Origin: CAZVJA01 sp964626885
GTDB lineage: Bacteria; Planctomycetota; Planctomycetia; Planctomycetales; Planctomycetaceae
Length of the DNA: 46,983 nt
Assembly (NCBI GenBank): GCA_964626885.1
Contig: CAZVJA010000015.1
Location: 1 to 46,983, forward strand
Direction: 5' to 3'
Shown: positions 17,024-25,697 of the stretch, piece by piece
Layout: each line of letters begins with the position of its first letter
Position numbering within the stretch: position 1 is the stretch's first letter
Notes under the pieces: generated by a model
What the model was told of the DNA's origin: nothing
The model's database searches: none
Seen by the model: only the letters and a program-made list of their open reading frames with translations
Program-made: the position numbers and the translations under genes

Positions 17024-18376
17024 ATGACCAAGCCGACTGACATCCGGATTGTGGAGGCGTCCCTCAAGTTTGAGCCGGTTCCCTATCGGGTTCCGTTGAA
17101 GTTCGGCGGCCGCGTGGTCGAGCAGTCGGAACTCATGAGCGTCGAGGTCATCGTCGAGAGCCGCGGCGGTAAAGGGGCAACAGGGTTAGGGAGCATGCCC
17201 GTCGGGAATGTCTGGGCATGGCCTTCCGAGAAGGTTGCTCCGGAAAAGACCGCCGAGGTCATCAAGAAATACGCCGAAGAGGTTATCGAACTGGCCAACG
17301 GGTATCCGGACTATGGCCATCCTCTCGAGATCAGTTACCAGATTTCGGGCGAATACTACCATCTCGGCAAGACGCTAACGCAGAAACTTGGTCTGCCGGA
17401 AGAGATTCCGATGTTGGCCCAACTGGTGGCAGCCAGTCCATTTGATGCCGCCTTGCACGATGGTTTCGGCCGAGCGCTTGAAATCAACAGCTATGACGGC
17501 CTGTCGTCGAAATTCATGAACGACGACCTGTCGATTTATCTCGATGAGAATTTTAAAGGGGAATTCCTCGACAAATACACTCTCCGGGCTCCGAAGCCGC
17601 GCATGCCGCTGTACCATCTCGTCGGCGCGCTCGATCCTCTGACTGACGCGGACGTCAAGCAACCCGTGGGAGACGGGCTCCCGGAAACTCTGGCGGGATG
17701 GATCGCCGCCGAGGGGCTCACACACCTGAAAATCAAGCTTGCCGGCGACGATCTCGATGCCGATGTCGACCGCGTCCTCTCAGTCGACAAAGTAGCTACC
17801 GAAGCACATGCCGCCCGCGGCACGAAAAGCTGGTTCTATTCGTGCGATTTCAATGAGAAATGCGCCAACGTGAAGTACGTGGTCGATTTTCTAAAACGAA
17901 TCCAGAAGAAAACGGCCGCGGCATACGACCGTATTCAATACATCGAACAGCCGACGCATCGCAACCTGGAAGCTCATCCCGAAAACAAGATGCATGACGC
18001 TGCGAAGCTGAAGCCGATTGTCATCGACGAGTCGCTCGTCGATTATGACGCGTTGAAGCTGGCTCGTGACATGGGTTATACAGGCGTCGCCCTGAAGGCT
18101 TGTAAAGGTCAGACGGACTCGCTCTTACTGGCTGCTGCGGCACAGAAGTTCGGCATGTTCCTATGCGTGCAGGATCTTACCTGCCCCGGTTATTCCTTCC
18201 TGCAATCGGCAGCACTCGCCGCGCGTATCCCGGGAGTCGCCGCTGTCGAAGGAAATGCCCGCCAGTACTGCCCATCGCTGAACAAAACCTGGGCACGACA
18301 GTTCCCCGGCATGTTCAAGATTACCGACGGCACCGTCGAAACCGGCCTGCTCACCGGCATCGGGTTAGGGTTCTGA
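17024..18376 (+). CDS. Enolase-superfamily (mandelate racemase/muconate-lactonizing type) protein
   Basis: 450 residues. The C-terminal barrel shows the superfamily pattern: KIK (236-238, base Lys pair), CDFNE (Asp275, first metal ligand), YIEQPT (Glu309), VIDESL (Asp335) and ALKACKGQTDS (Lys358, opposite base). The N-terminal capping domain starts with the usual VEASLKFEP..YRVPLKFGG. It should abstract a proton alpha to a carboxylate, but whether it is a racemase, dehydratase or cycloisomerase cannot be told. It starts 91 nt after the ATP-grasp gene and may share its transcript. About 50-80 residues longer than typical members, mainly in the N-terminal half. Confidence 0.82.
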   Translation: MTKPTDIRIVEASLKFEPVPYRVPLKFGGRVVEQSELMSVEVIVESRGGKGATGLGSMPVGNVWAWPSEKVAPEKTAEVIKKYAEEVIELANGYPDYGHPLEISYQISGEYYHLGKTLTQKLGLPEEIPMLAQLVAASPFDAALHDGFGRALEINSYDGLSSKFMNDDLSIYLDENFKGEFLDKYTLRAPKPRMPLYHLVGALDPLTDADVKQPVGDGLPETLAGWIAAEGLTHLKIKLAGDDLDADVDRVLSVDKVATEAHAARGTKSWFYSCDFNEKCANVKYVVDFLKRIQKKTAAAYDRIQYIEQPTHRNLEAHPENKMHDAAKLKPIVIDESLVDYDALKLARDMGYTGVALKACKGQTDSLLLAAAAQKFGMFLCVQDLTCPGYSFLQSAALAARIPGVAAVEGNARQYCPSLNKTWARQFPGMFKITDGTVETGLLTGIGLGF

Positions 18377-18433
18377 TTACCCTGCAGCCACCAATAGCGA
18401 TGAACAGCGGAGTTCCCGCGATTGCGAGGTTCT

Positions 18434-19123
18434 TCACCAGCCGCGTCCCCGCGATTGTTGCAAGATCTCGTAATTTGCCAGACAAAAGTAGGCGAACATG
18501 ATTCCGGCGAACATCAGGTGATGGCTGAAGAAGTACGCGGCCGCTGCTCCCGCAACGACCATACCGATTCTCGCCGCGATCGCAAACCCGTTTCGCGGCA
18601 AAATCAGCTGGCAGAGTTCCTGAGAGATCCTGCCACCGTCGAGCGGAAAAACAGGCAGCAGATTCACCAATCCCCACCACAGATTCACGAATTCCAGTTG
18701 GGCGATCGCCATGCGGCCGACGTCATTGGGGGGATGGCCCGACACGTGAAGCGCGATATCGATGACAATCACCGTTGCAAATAGAAAGAAACCAGCCAGT
18801 GGACCCGCGAACGAGACGGCCATCGACCGCCAGGGGCTGTAATTCCGATCCGGGTGAAACATTGCCAACCCACCCATGTGATACAAGATAATGCTCGGCG
18901 GCCAACCAAAGATGTTGGCGGTCACCGCATGCCCCATCTCATGCACGAGAATAGACATAAACATGCAGATGACCCACGAGATCAAATACTCCGGTTTCCC
19001 GTCCTCAAGCCAGCTTCGCCCGAAGAGAACTGAGGACAGGAAAAACCAAGGCGTCACGCGCACCGGAATGCCGAAGCAGCGAAATTGCAGATCGTACTGA
19101 GATGCCCCAACTCCACCGAACAT
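18434..19123 (-). CDS. Site-2 protease family (M50) metalloprotease
   Basis: 229 residues, an integral membrane zinc protease. HEMGH (61-65) supplies two zinc ligands and the catalytic Glu inside a hydrophobic helix. NLLPVFPLDGG (154-164) supplies the third ligand, Asp162. Further hydrophobic segments lie at about 25-35, 47-60, 103-125 and 175-210. It has no PDZ or CBS domain, so it belongs to the minimal group, related to SpoIVFB/rhomboid-like membrane cleavage of regulators. It is divergent from the retron, with about 260 bp between its start and the retron promoter. The substrate is unknown. Confidence 0.87.
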   Translation of the reverse strand: MFGGVGASQYDLQFRCFGIPVRVTPWFFLSSVLFGRSWLEDGKPEYLISWVICMFMSILVHEMGHAVTANIFGWPPSIILYHMGGLAMFHPDRNYSPWRSMAVSFAGPLAGFFLFATVIVIDIALHVSGHPPNDVGRMAIAQLEFVNLWWGLVNLLPVFPLDGGRISQELCQLILPRNGFAIAARIGMVVAGAAAAYFFSHHLMFAGIMFAYFCLANYEILQQSRGRGW

Positions 19124-19348
19124 GAGTACGCCTTCGACTGCTGAGATTCAAATCCGAACGCGCCATCGTCCCGCGTCAAGCTGCCAAACTCCACGCGACC
19201 ATGTTGGCAATGTATCCGGCCTGACCATGTTTGCAAACGGCGAGCACCGATCTCCGCTTCCCACAACAAGTGTTGTCACCCGTTTTACGGCACGACATTC
19301 GCGTCCCAGGCATTCGCCGGCCCTTCCCGCAGTCGTCGCTATTCCGCA

Positions 19349-19376
19349 TTGACCCCGCCCGGCGGATCACTACGAT
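19349..19376 (+). promoter_or_regulatory. Sigma70-like promoter of the retron
   Basis: TTGACC (19349-19354, five of six to the -35 consensus), a 16-nt spacer and TACGAT (19371-19376, four of six to -10 including both end positions). The predicted start, about 19383-19385, coincides with the first base of repeat a1. This is a prediction from sequence only. Confidence 0.55.
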
Positions 19377-19383
19377 AAAGCCC

Positions 19384-19560
19384 GATGGCCGGTGGGTCGC
19401 ACAAGCCCAGTTCGCGGCTGCCTTGATCGGCCGCCCCGAACGCTGCGGGGTTACCCCGTGGAAGAAGCGTTGTTCCCATTTCGTTCGTGAATGCTCGTAT
19501 CGGGAGTCGACCCGATTCAAGCATTCGGCACAGGACCAGTTGTGCGCCCCGCCGGCCATG
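19384..19560 (+). ncRNA. Retron msr-msd RNA
   Basis: Inverted repeats a1 (19385-19404) and a2 (19540-19559) pair over 20 nt with one mismatch and one G-U. The AGC at 19404-19406 directly at the end of a1 matches the branch-site context of known retrons, making G19405 the likely 2'-5' branch residue. The msr part holds hairpins 19410-19441 (GTTC/GAAC and GCGGC/GCCGC) and 19439-19471 (AACGCT/AGCGTT enclosing CGGGG-tta-CCCCG); they share bases and may be alternatives. The msd part holds a 16-bp imperfect stem (19489-19526, 14 of 16 paired, loop agtcga). The msr/msd boundary cannot be set by eye and probably lies near 19472-19488. The reverse transcriptase starts 56 nt after a2. Confidence 0.82.
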
Positions 19561-19615
19561 TTTTCCTATCCCTGCTCCCGCGGCATTCGAGATTTCGCTT
19601 CTACCGGATAAATGC

Positions 19616-20887
19616 ATGGGTCTGTGGAGCTTTCTGAAACGGCTGTTCTTCGGCCAGCGAGCAGGTGTCGATTCCCGGAGAAATCGAGCCGGGCGAACCA
19701 AACGGCGCCGCTCAATGCGCACATTGCGGCTCCTCAAACGCCCGATCGTGCGCTCATCCTGGTCAAAGAACCAATCTGTCATCACGAAATCGAAGCCGTA
19801 TACCTTTGCCCGACCGAACATCGGAGGGCGGGAGTATCTCGATCTCAGCCGCGACGGGGACGACGAGCGGCTGGCGCAGTTCGGGCTGCCGGTCTTTCAC
19901 ACTCCCGATGAATTGGCGAAATGGCTCGGCATTCCGCTCGGCAGGCTCGCCTGGCTCGTGCATCGCTTCTCCGAAGGAGCGCGTCCCGGCAACGAACGTG
20001 ATGCGCATTACCATTTTCACTGGATTCGCAAACGCTCCAAGAAGGGCTGGCGATTGATCGAGGCTCCTAAGTCAAAACTCAAGGCGGCGCAGACAAAAAT
20101 TCTTCGCGAGATACTCGACCGGGTTCCGCCGCACGTCACCGCACATGGCTTCGCCGCTGGAAAATCGATCGTTACAAACGCCAAGCCGCATGTCGGCAGT
20201 CGAGTGATTCTCAAAATCGATCTCGAAAACTTTTACCCCACGGTGACAATGTCTCGCGTCGTCGGAATCTTTCGCGGGCTCGGCTACAGTCGCGAAGCCT
20301 CCATCTGGCTTGCCAGGCTCACCACCTCCGCTCTGCCGGTCAATACACCGTTTATCAAGGAAGAGCCGACGGCGATTCTTCCTTATCTACGGCGGCACCT
20401 GCCTCAAGGGGCACCGACATCGCCGGCGCTGGCCAATCTTTCGGCCTGGGGGCTCGACGTCCGGTTATCAGGTCTGGCCCGCGAATTTGGTGCGCGGTAT
20501 ACGAGATACGCTGACGATCTTACATTTTCCGGTCCGGAGCCGTTTGTCAGTTCGCTCAAAGACTTTATACCGCTCGCGACTCGCGTGATCCACTCGGAGC
20601 GGTTTCGCGTGAATATGGATAAGCGAAAAGTGATCCGGAACAACGCACGGCAAACGGTTACCGGTGTGGTGGTCAACACCCGCTTGAACGTCAGTCGAAC
20701 GGAATTCAACCGGCTGAAGGCCATCCTTCACAACTGCGTGCAAAACGGTCCGTCGTCGCAGAACCGGGAGCAGCATGAAAATTTCCCGGCACACCTGCGT
20801 GGTCGTATTGCCCATGTGGCGCAACTCAACCCCGCTCGCGGAACGAAGCTGCTGGCGCTGTATGAACGGATTGACTGGCGACGCTGA
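19616..20887 (+). CDS. Retron reverse transcriptase
   Basis: 423 residues from the ATG at 19616. A longer frame opens at 19487, inside the msd stem, so it is not a plausible start. Motifs in order: NAKPH (188-192, the retron NAxxH motif), LKIDLENFYP (Asp202, RT motif A), LPQGAPTSP (motif B, 263-271), YTRYADDLTFSG (YADD 298-301, catalytic) and VTG (348-350, retron motif in the template/RNA recognition region). The N-terminal 60 residues are very basic, followed by a domain (about 70-180) with FHTPDELAKWLGI and YHFHWIRKRSKKGWRLIEAP as in myxobacterial retron enzymes. It reverse transcribes msd from the 2'-OH of the branch G to yield msDNA. It follows its RNA directly. Confidence 0.9.
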   Translation: MGLWSFLKRLFFGQRAGVDSRRNRAGRTKRRRSMRTLRLLKRPIVRSSWSKNQSVITKSKPYTFARPNIGGREYLDLSRDGDDERLAQFGLPVFHTPDELAKWLGIPLGRLAWLVHRFSEGARPGNERDAHYHFHWIRKRSKKGWRLIEAPKSKLKAAQTKILREILDRVPPHVTAHGFAAGKSIVTNAKPHVGSRVILKIDLENFYPTVTMSRVVGIFRGLGYSREASIWLARLTTSALPVNTPFIKEEPTAILPYLRRHLPQGAPTSPALANLSAWGLDVRLSGLAREFGARYTRYADDLTFSGPEPFVSSLKDFIPLATRVIHSERFRVNMDKRKVIRNNARQTVTGVVVNTRLNVSRTEFNRLKAILHNCVQNGPSSQNREQHENFPAHLRGRIAHVAQLNPARGTKLLALYERIDWRR

Positions 20888-20931
20888 ACCCAGGAGTTCA
20901 CCGAAGCGAGCTGGTCGGGAGCAAGTGTGAG

Positions 20932-21858
20932 ATGGGAAGCCTCTTTCAAATTCTGATGGGCCGCCCCATCCTGCGTCCTTTAACTCGGTTGATTGTCGGC
21001 TTCCTGGCGATTCCTCTATTTCGGCTATTCCTCAAGCGAGTTGTCCGGCTCCAGGATCTTAACAGGGAGTTAGAAAAGGATCTTGAGCTCTGGTTTCGCG
21101 CATCGCTGGTTTTATTAGTAGCAACAGCAAACATGGAGGAACCGCTATTTGGTTGGCTGGAACCGTTACTTGGAACCCGCCAAGTCGAACGGGTTCAGGT
21201 CGCAGAACGAAACAATCCGGCTCCGCTGCTTGATGAACTGCCCGAAACCGCCGCGGAAGCTCCGCCAATTGGCCTTGAGACCGTCGACGTGTCGAACATT
21301 CCGGATCAGTTGTCGGACGAATCCGAGCGGAACTGGTGGTGGATACTGACCGGGTTTCGGATCATGGTTGCCATCGGCGCCGTGCAAGCCATGCCTGACC
21401 AGGAACTTTTCGCCGTCATTCATCCTGGACCGCCAAGAATCCAATTTGACAAAGGCCGCTCGTTTCTCTCCCAAGTTCTGAAACTATTCATCCCTGTTTG
21501 CAAGGGTTTGATTTGCAGGCACCTCAACCAATCGTCACCCGTTTTTGCAATTCTCGCCGCGGTGGCCCCGGGTCGCATTGGATGGTTGTGCTACTTCGTG
21601 GCAATTGCTCAGTACTTGATCATCGGTCTGGTGACTTCACGTGACCGGGCGCTGGATGTTCTGAGTGAATTTGACCGACAGGTGGCCATTCGACGCAGGG
21701 AACTGATTGCGGAATTCGAGATCGGTAAGGAGGACGCCAGAGAGCCGGCGAAACAGATAGAAGCGGAATCTCCGAAATCAACTTCCGAAAGTCATTCGTC
21801 CGCGACAACAGTGGAAGGTCACCGGCGTGAGCAGACAGCCGACGGCAGGCGCGAATAG
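20932..21858 (+). CDS. Hypothetical membrane protein downstream of the retron
   Basis: 308 residues, family not recognised. Hydrophobic segments lie at about 16-37 (LTRLIVGFLAIPLFRLFL), 55-67, 135-155 (WWWILTGFRIMVAIGAVQ) and 205-235 (VFAILAAVAPGRIGWLCYF). Between them is an acidic soluble loop (80-130), and the C-terminal 60 residues are charged and Ser/Glu-rich, probably disordered. It starts 44 nt after the reverse transcriptase stop on the same strand, so it may be co-transcribed. Some retrons use membrane-protein effectors (for example Ec48), but this could equally be an unrelated housekeeping gene. A terminator follows at 21986. Confidence 0.65.
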   Translation: MGSLFQILMGRPILRPLTRLIVGFLAIPLFRLFLKRVVRLQDLNRELEKDLELWFRASLVLLVATANMEEPLFGWLEPLLGTRQVERVQVAERNNPAPLLDELPETAAEAPPIGLETVDVSNIPDQLSDESERNWWWILTGFRIMVAIGAVQAMPDQELFAVIHPGPPRIQFDKGRSFLSQVLKLFIPVCKGLICRHLNQSSPVFAILAAVAPGRIGWLCYFVAIAQYLIIGLVTSRDRALDVLSEFDRQVAIRRRELIAEFEIGKEDAREPAKQIEAESPKSTSESHSSATTVEGHRREQTADGRRE

Positions 21859-21906
21859 CACGCGCTGAACCCATTCTCCGAAGCGTTGCGAATACGGCGC
21901 GCGGGT

Positions 21907-21939
21907 GGTATGAATCACTCATCAGTGATGATTCATACC
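21907..21939. repeat. Long intergenic hairpin
   Basis: GGTATGAATCACT (21907-21919) pairs with AGTGATGATTCATACC (21924-21939) over 13 bp with a three-base bulge, loop catc. It lies between the membrane protein stop and the terminator at 21986, and may be a regulator site or part of a termination region. Confidence 0.6.
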
Positions 21940-21985
21940 CGTGCGAAAACTTCATCCGAGTCCGACAACCCTGTATACTGCAACT

Positions 21986-22013
21986 CCCGCCGGAGTTCCC
22001 GGCGGGCTTTTTT
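21986..22013 (+). terminator. Intrinsic terminator
   Basis: CCCGCCGG (21986-21993), loop agttc, CCGGCGGG (21999-22006), then C and six T (22008-22013). A perfect 8-bp GC stem with a U-tract ends transcription from the retron and membrane-protein side, isolating mutL. Confidence 0.85.
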
Positions 22014-22059
22014 GCTGAATACCGACCTTCGATTGCTGTTTGCTGAGAGTCTGCTCCCC

Positions 22060-24036
22060 ATGCCCCGAATTCACCAGCTCGACCCGCACGTCGTCAATAA
22101 GATCGCCGCCGGCGAAGTGATCGAACGACCGGCGAGCGTGGTCAAGGAATTGCTGGAGAACAGCCTCGACGCCCTCGCGACGCGGATTGAAGTCGATGTA
22201 GCGGAAGGGGGAACAGAACTGATCCGCGTGTCTGACGACGGAGAGGGAATCGCTCCTGACGACCTCCCGCTGGCGGTGACGAGCCATGCCACCAGCAAGA
22301 TCACGACTGCCGAGGATCTCTTCCGGGTGCAGTCGATGGGCTTTCGAGGCGAAGCGCTGGCGTCGATTGCCTCGGTCAGCCGAATGCGCATTCGAAGCCG
22401 CCAGCCCGATCAGGAACTCGCTTGCGAGGTCGAAGTCGAATGTGGACGAATCGGGTCGGTCCAGCCTTCCGGCGGCCCACCGGGGACGACCATCGAAGTT
22501 CGGCAGCTTTTCGCAAACACGCCGGTGCGACGCAAGTTCCTCAAGACGACCGCGTCTGAATTCTCGCACGTCAGCGAGCAGTTCACGCGAATCGCGCTGG
22601 CACGTCCGCGGTTACAGGCCATCTTGAGGCATAACAATCGGACCGTCTATGAACTTTTTTCGGCCGAGCAGCTGATCGACCGCCTGCGGCTGTTCTATGG
22701 TTCTGAATTGGCCGACCATCTCATCTGGGTCGAATCGGAAATGCAGGACATCCGACTCTGGGGATACGTCGCTCACCCAAGCCAAAGCAAGTCGACCCGC
22801 AAGGCACAATACCTCTTCCTCAACGGCCGCTGGATTCAAGACAAAAGTTTGCAGCACGCGCTCGGCGAGGCGTTTCGCGGGCTACTGATGGTGGGGCGGT
22901 ACCCCATTGCCTTTCTCTATCTGGAAATGCCTCCGGAGATGGTGGATGTCAACGTCCACCCGACGAAGGCGGAAGTCCGTTTTCGCGACAGTCAGCAGCT
23001 CTACCGGCAGATGCTCTCCACCCTCCGCAATCGCTTTCTCGGAATGAATCTGGAATCGACATTGTCGATCCCCGCACGTCCACAACTAACTGGATTTAAG
23101 CCCAAAGTTGATCCGCAGCGTCAAACTGAACTCCAGCAGGAACTCGCCAATTGGGCTAAGGACCAATTGGCGAACTGGAAACCGGGACAACCACCGACTT
23201 TCACCGAGTCGGAAGAAGATTCCATGGCAGGGAACCCGTTGGAAAGCTCTCGAACGGTCATCAGCGGAACTTCGGGAAGTGATCCTTCGTCCCTTCCGCT
23301 GCGAGCGTCACAAATTGGACCAGACATTTCGGAACGGATGTGGCACCAAGATCCGTCGAATGCATCAGCATCCCTGGACCCGTTCGACGGCAGTGTCTCA
23401 ACCAGTCCGGACTCATTCCCTCGGCGAGACGCACCGTCTTCTCTACCACGGGAGCCCCATTTATCCTCTTTGAGGGTCATGCAGATCCACGACTGCTACC
23501 TGCTTGTCGAAACGGACGATGGACTAACGGTGATCGATCAGCACGCACTTCACGAGCGAATTTTGTACGAGCAACTGCGAGAGCGGGTGCTGGCCGGGCC
23601 TGTGGAATCGCAGCGGATGCTTGTCCCGGAAACCATTGAACTCCCCCCGGCGGAGGCAGGCGTCGTGCTGGAACATCGCGAGGTGCTCGGGGAACTGGGC
23701 TTCGGAATCGGAGACTTCGGCGGGGGGACGGTATTGCTGACCGGGTACCCGGCGATGCTCGGCAAGGCGGACCCCGTGGAATTGGTCCGACACGTGGCCG
23801 AGCAGATCAACGGCGCCGGGCAAAAGCCCTCGCGGCGTGATATACTGGACCGTTTGTTGCATATGATGTCTTGTAAAGCTGCGATCAAATCCGGACAACG
23901 TTTGTCCCCGGAAGAAATGGAATCTCTCGTCGCCCAACGTCACCTTGTTGATGATGCCCACCATTGCCCGCACGGCCGGCCGACGGCGCTCGTGCTCAGC
24001 CGGGCTGAGTTGGACCGACAGTTCGGAAGAATTTGA
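22060..24036 (+). CDS. mutL: DNA mismatch repair protein MutL with endonuclease motif
   Basis: 658 residues from the ATG at 22060 (MPRIHQLDPHVVNKIAAGEV); the in-frame start at 21886 would run across the terminator. The GHKL ATPase shows IAAGEVIERPASVVKELLEN, DDGEGI and FRGEALASIASV. The linker (about 340-460) is Pro/Ser-rich. The C-terminal half carries DQHALHERILYE (about 493-504), fitting the DQHA(x)2E(x)4E metal motif of nicking MutL endonucleases, plus SCKAAIKSGQ and CPHGRP, also part of that site. So this MutL should nick the error strand itself. It lies 11 nt upstream of aroDE and is probably co-transcribed with it. Consensus ENSLDAGA reads ENSLDALA here. Confidence 0.95.
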   Translation: MPRIHQLDPHVVNKIAAGEVIERPASVVKELLENSLDALATRIEVDVAEGGTELIRVSDDGEGIAPDDLPLAVTSHATSKITTAEDLFRVQSMGFRGEALASIASVSRMRIRSRQPDQELACEVEVECGRIGSVQPSGGPPGTTIEVRQLFANTPVRRKFLKTTASEFSHVSEQFTRIALARPRLQAILRHNNRTVYELFSAEQLIDRLRLFYGSELADHLIWVESEMQDIRLWGYVAHPSQSKSTRKAQYLFLNGRWIQDKSLQHALGEAFRGLLMVGRYPIAFLYLEMPPEMVDVNVHPTKAEVRFRDSQQLYRQMLSTLRNRFLGMNLESTLSIPARPQLTGFKPKVDPQRQTELQQELANWAKDQLANWKPGQPPTFTESEEDSMAGNPLESSRTVISGTSGSDPSSLPLRASQIGPDISERMWHQDPSNASASLDPFDGSVSTSPDSFPRRDAPSSLPREPHLSSLRVMQIHDCYLLVETDDGLTVIDQHALHERILYEQLRERVLAGPVESQRMLVPETIELPPAEAGVVLEHREVLGELGFGIGDFGGGTVLLTGYPAMLGKADPVELVRHVAEQINGAGQKPSRRDILDRLLHMMSCKAAIKSGQRLSPEEMESLVAQRHLVDDAHHCPHGRPTALVLSRAELDRQFGRI

Positions 24037-24047
24037 CGACCTGACCC

Positions 24048-25538
24048 ATGATCTGCGTGAGTATCGGCCGCACCCGGCACAAGATGATGGTCCACGAACA
24101 CCACGCGCTCGCCGAGCGCGGAGCGGAGTTGGTGGAGTTTCGTCTCGACTGGCTTTCAAAACCCCCCGATTTGGCGAGGCTGCTTTCCGGTCGCCCTACT
24201 CCCTGCGTCGTCACCTGCCGTCGACAGAGTGACCGAGGTCGTTGGCGCGGCACCGAAGAGCAACGGCAGGCCTTGTTGCGGGCGGCCATCGTCGGCGGGG
24301 CCGAGTATGTCGATATCGAGGACGATATCGCTTCGACTATCCGCCGATACGGTAGCACGAAAAGAATCGTCAGCCACCACAATTTCGAGGAGACTCCCGA
24401 GAACCTCGAAGAGATTCACCACAGTCTTACGAAACACGACCCCGACATCGTCAAGCTCGTCACGATGGCGAACACTCCGGGAGACGCCGTTCGAATGCTG
24501 CGTCTCGTCCGCGGAGCGAAGACCCCCACAATCGGATTCTGCATGGGAGAACTCGGCTTGCTGAGCCGCGTTCTCTGCGGCAAATACGGCGCGCCGTTCA
24601 CATACGCAAGCTTCAGCAGCGAACGAGAGCTGGCTCCCGGACAGATCTCGTTCGACGATATGCGAAATCTGTACCATTTCGACCGCATCAATCGCGATAC
24701 GGAGATTTACGGAGTATTGGGAGATCCCATCGCGCACAGTCTCAGCCCACTGATCTACAACGCCGCCTTCCGGAGCGAGAACATCAACGCGGTCTATGTG
24801 CCTTTCCGAGTGTTGAAACAGACGCTGGGACACACACTGCACGACTTCGAGTGGCTGGGGGTGAAGGGATACAGCGTGACAATCCCTCACAAAGAAGCGG
24901 TACTCGAAGAAGTGACTCGGCACGACCGTTTCGTGGATGAAATTGGCGCCGCGAACACTCTGTATCGCGACACGGAAGGCGTCTGGTCCGCCACAAATAC
25001 CGACTACGAAGCGGCCCTCGCCTCGATCCGCATGGGACTTAAGACTGGCGACAGCATCGACGTGGAGCTGGGAGGGCGAAAAGTTCTGTTGCTGGGTGCC
25101 GGCGGAGTGGCCAAGGCCATCGCTCTCGGTTTGGTCCGGGCAGGTGCCGGCGTCACCATTTGCAGCCGCACGCATGCCCGCGCGGTCGCGCTTGCCGAAA
25201 AGCTCGGCTGTCAGCAAATTCAATGGGAAAATCGCGGGGCGGTCTACGCCGATATTCTGGTGAATTGCACTCCCGTCGGCATGCACCCGAATGTTGACGA
25301 AACACCGTTCGCCATGAATTGGTTTCGAGACGGGATGCTGGTGTTCGATACGATCTACAACCCGGAAAATACGCTGCTGCTGAAGGAAGCGCGGCAACAC
25401 AATTGTAAGACTGTTTCGGGAATCGAGATGTTCGTCCGTCAGGCGGCCATGCAATATGAGAGATTTCTCGGTCGTGCCGCGCCCATCGATTCCATGCGTG
25501 AGGCGCTCCGTAAGGGGATTTCAGCGGTGCGAGAATAA
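24048..25538 (+). CDS. aroDE: Bifunctional 3-dehydroquinate dehydratase/shikimate dehydrogenase
   Basis: 496 residues, catalysing two consecutive shikimate-pathway steps. Residues 1-215 are a type I dehydroquinase: EFRLD (30-34), the catalytic His in SHHNF (109-113) and the Schiff-base Lys136 in IVKLVTMAN. Residues 218-496 are shikimate dehydrogenase: IAHSLSPLIYNAAF (228-241, shikimate binding), SVTIPHK (276-282, catalytic Lys282), NTD (317-319, catalytic Asp319) and the NADPH loop LLGAGGVAKA (348-357). The fusion is known in plants, chlamydiae and some planctomycetes. It starts 11 nt after mutL and is followed by aroK 159 nt later. Confidence 0.95.
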   Translation: MICVSIGRTRHKMMVHEHHALAERGAELVEFRLDWLSKPPDLARLLSGRPTPCVVTCRRQSDRGRWRGTEEQRQALLRAAIVGGAEYVDIEDDIASTIRRYGSTKRIVSHHNFEETPENLEEIHHSLTKHDPDIVKLVTMANTPGDAVRMLRLVRGAKTPTIGFCMGELGLLSRVLCGKYGAPFTYASFSSERELAPGQISFDDMRNLYHFDRINRDTEIYGVLGDPIAHSLSPLIYNAAFRSENINAVYVPFRVLKQTLGHTLHDFEWLGVKGYSVTIPHKEAVLEEVTRHDRFVDEIGAANTLYRDTEGVWSATNTDYEAALASIRMGLKTGDSIDVELGGRKVLLLGAGGVAKAIALGLVRAGAGVTICSRTHARAVALAEKLGCQQIQWENRGAVYADILVNCTPVGMHPNVDETPFAMNWFRDGMLVFDTIYNPENTLLLKEARQHNCKTVSGIEMFVRQAAMQYERFLGRAAPIDSMREALRKGISAVRE

Positions 25539-25697
25539 TCCAGGGAGCAGCAACTTAGCCATTTCCACGAAATCCTTCCGGCCCCACTCAGCATATGGAA
25601 CTAAAGGAAGAAACCACCAAGCAGATCATCTCAGGTCGTGTCAGTTCGCTCTAACGTCTCTTCCGGATCCTACTCGAATCAAATCGCCCGGTTCGCA

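Noticed and set aside
19351..19398. Stem of gaccc/gggtc with ccggc/gccgg
   Set aside because: It overlaps the -35 element and a1, and competes with the far longer a1/a2 pairing; its 5' arm would not be in the transcript.
19487..19615. Upstream extension of the reverse transcriptase frame
   Set aside because: It would start inside the msd hairpin and cross a2; the ATG at 19616 lies just after the RNA gene and opens the basic N-terminus.
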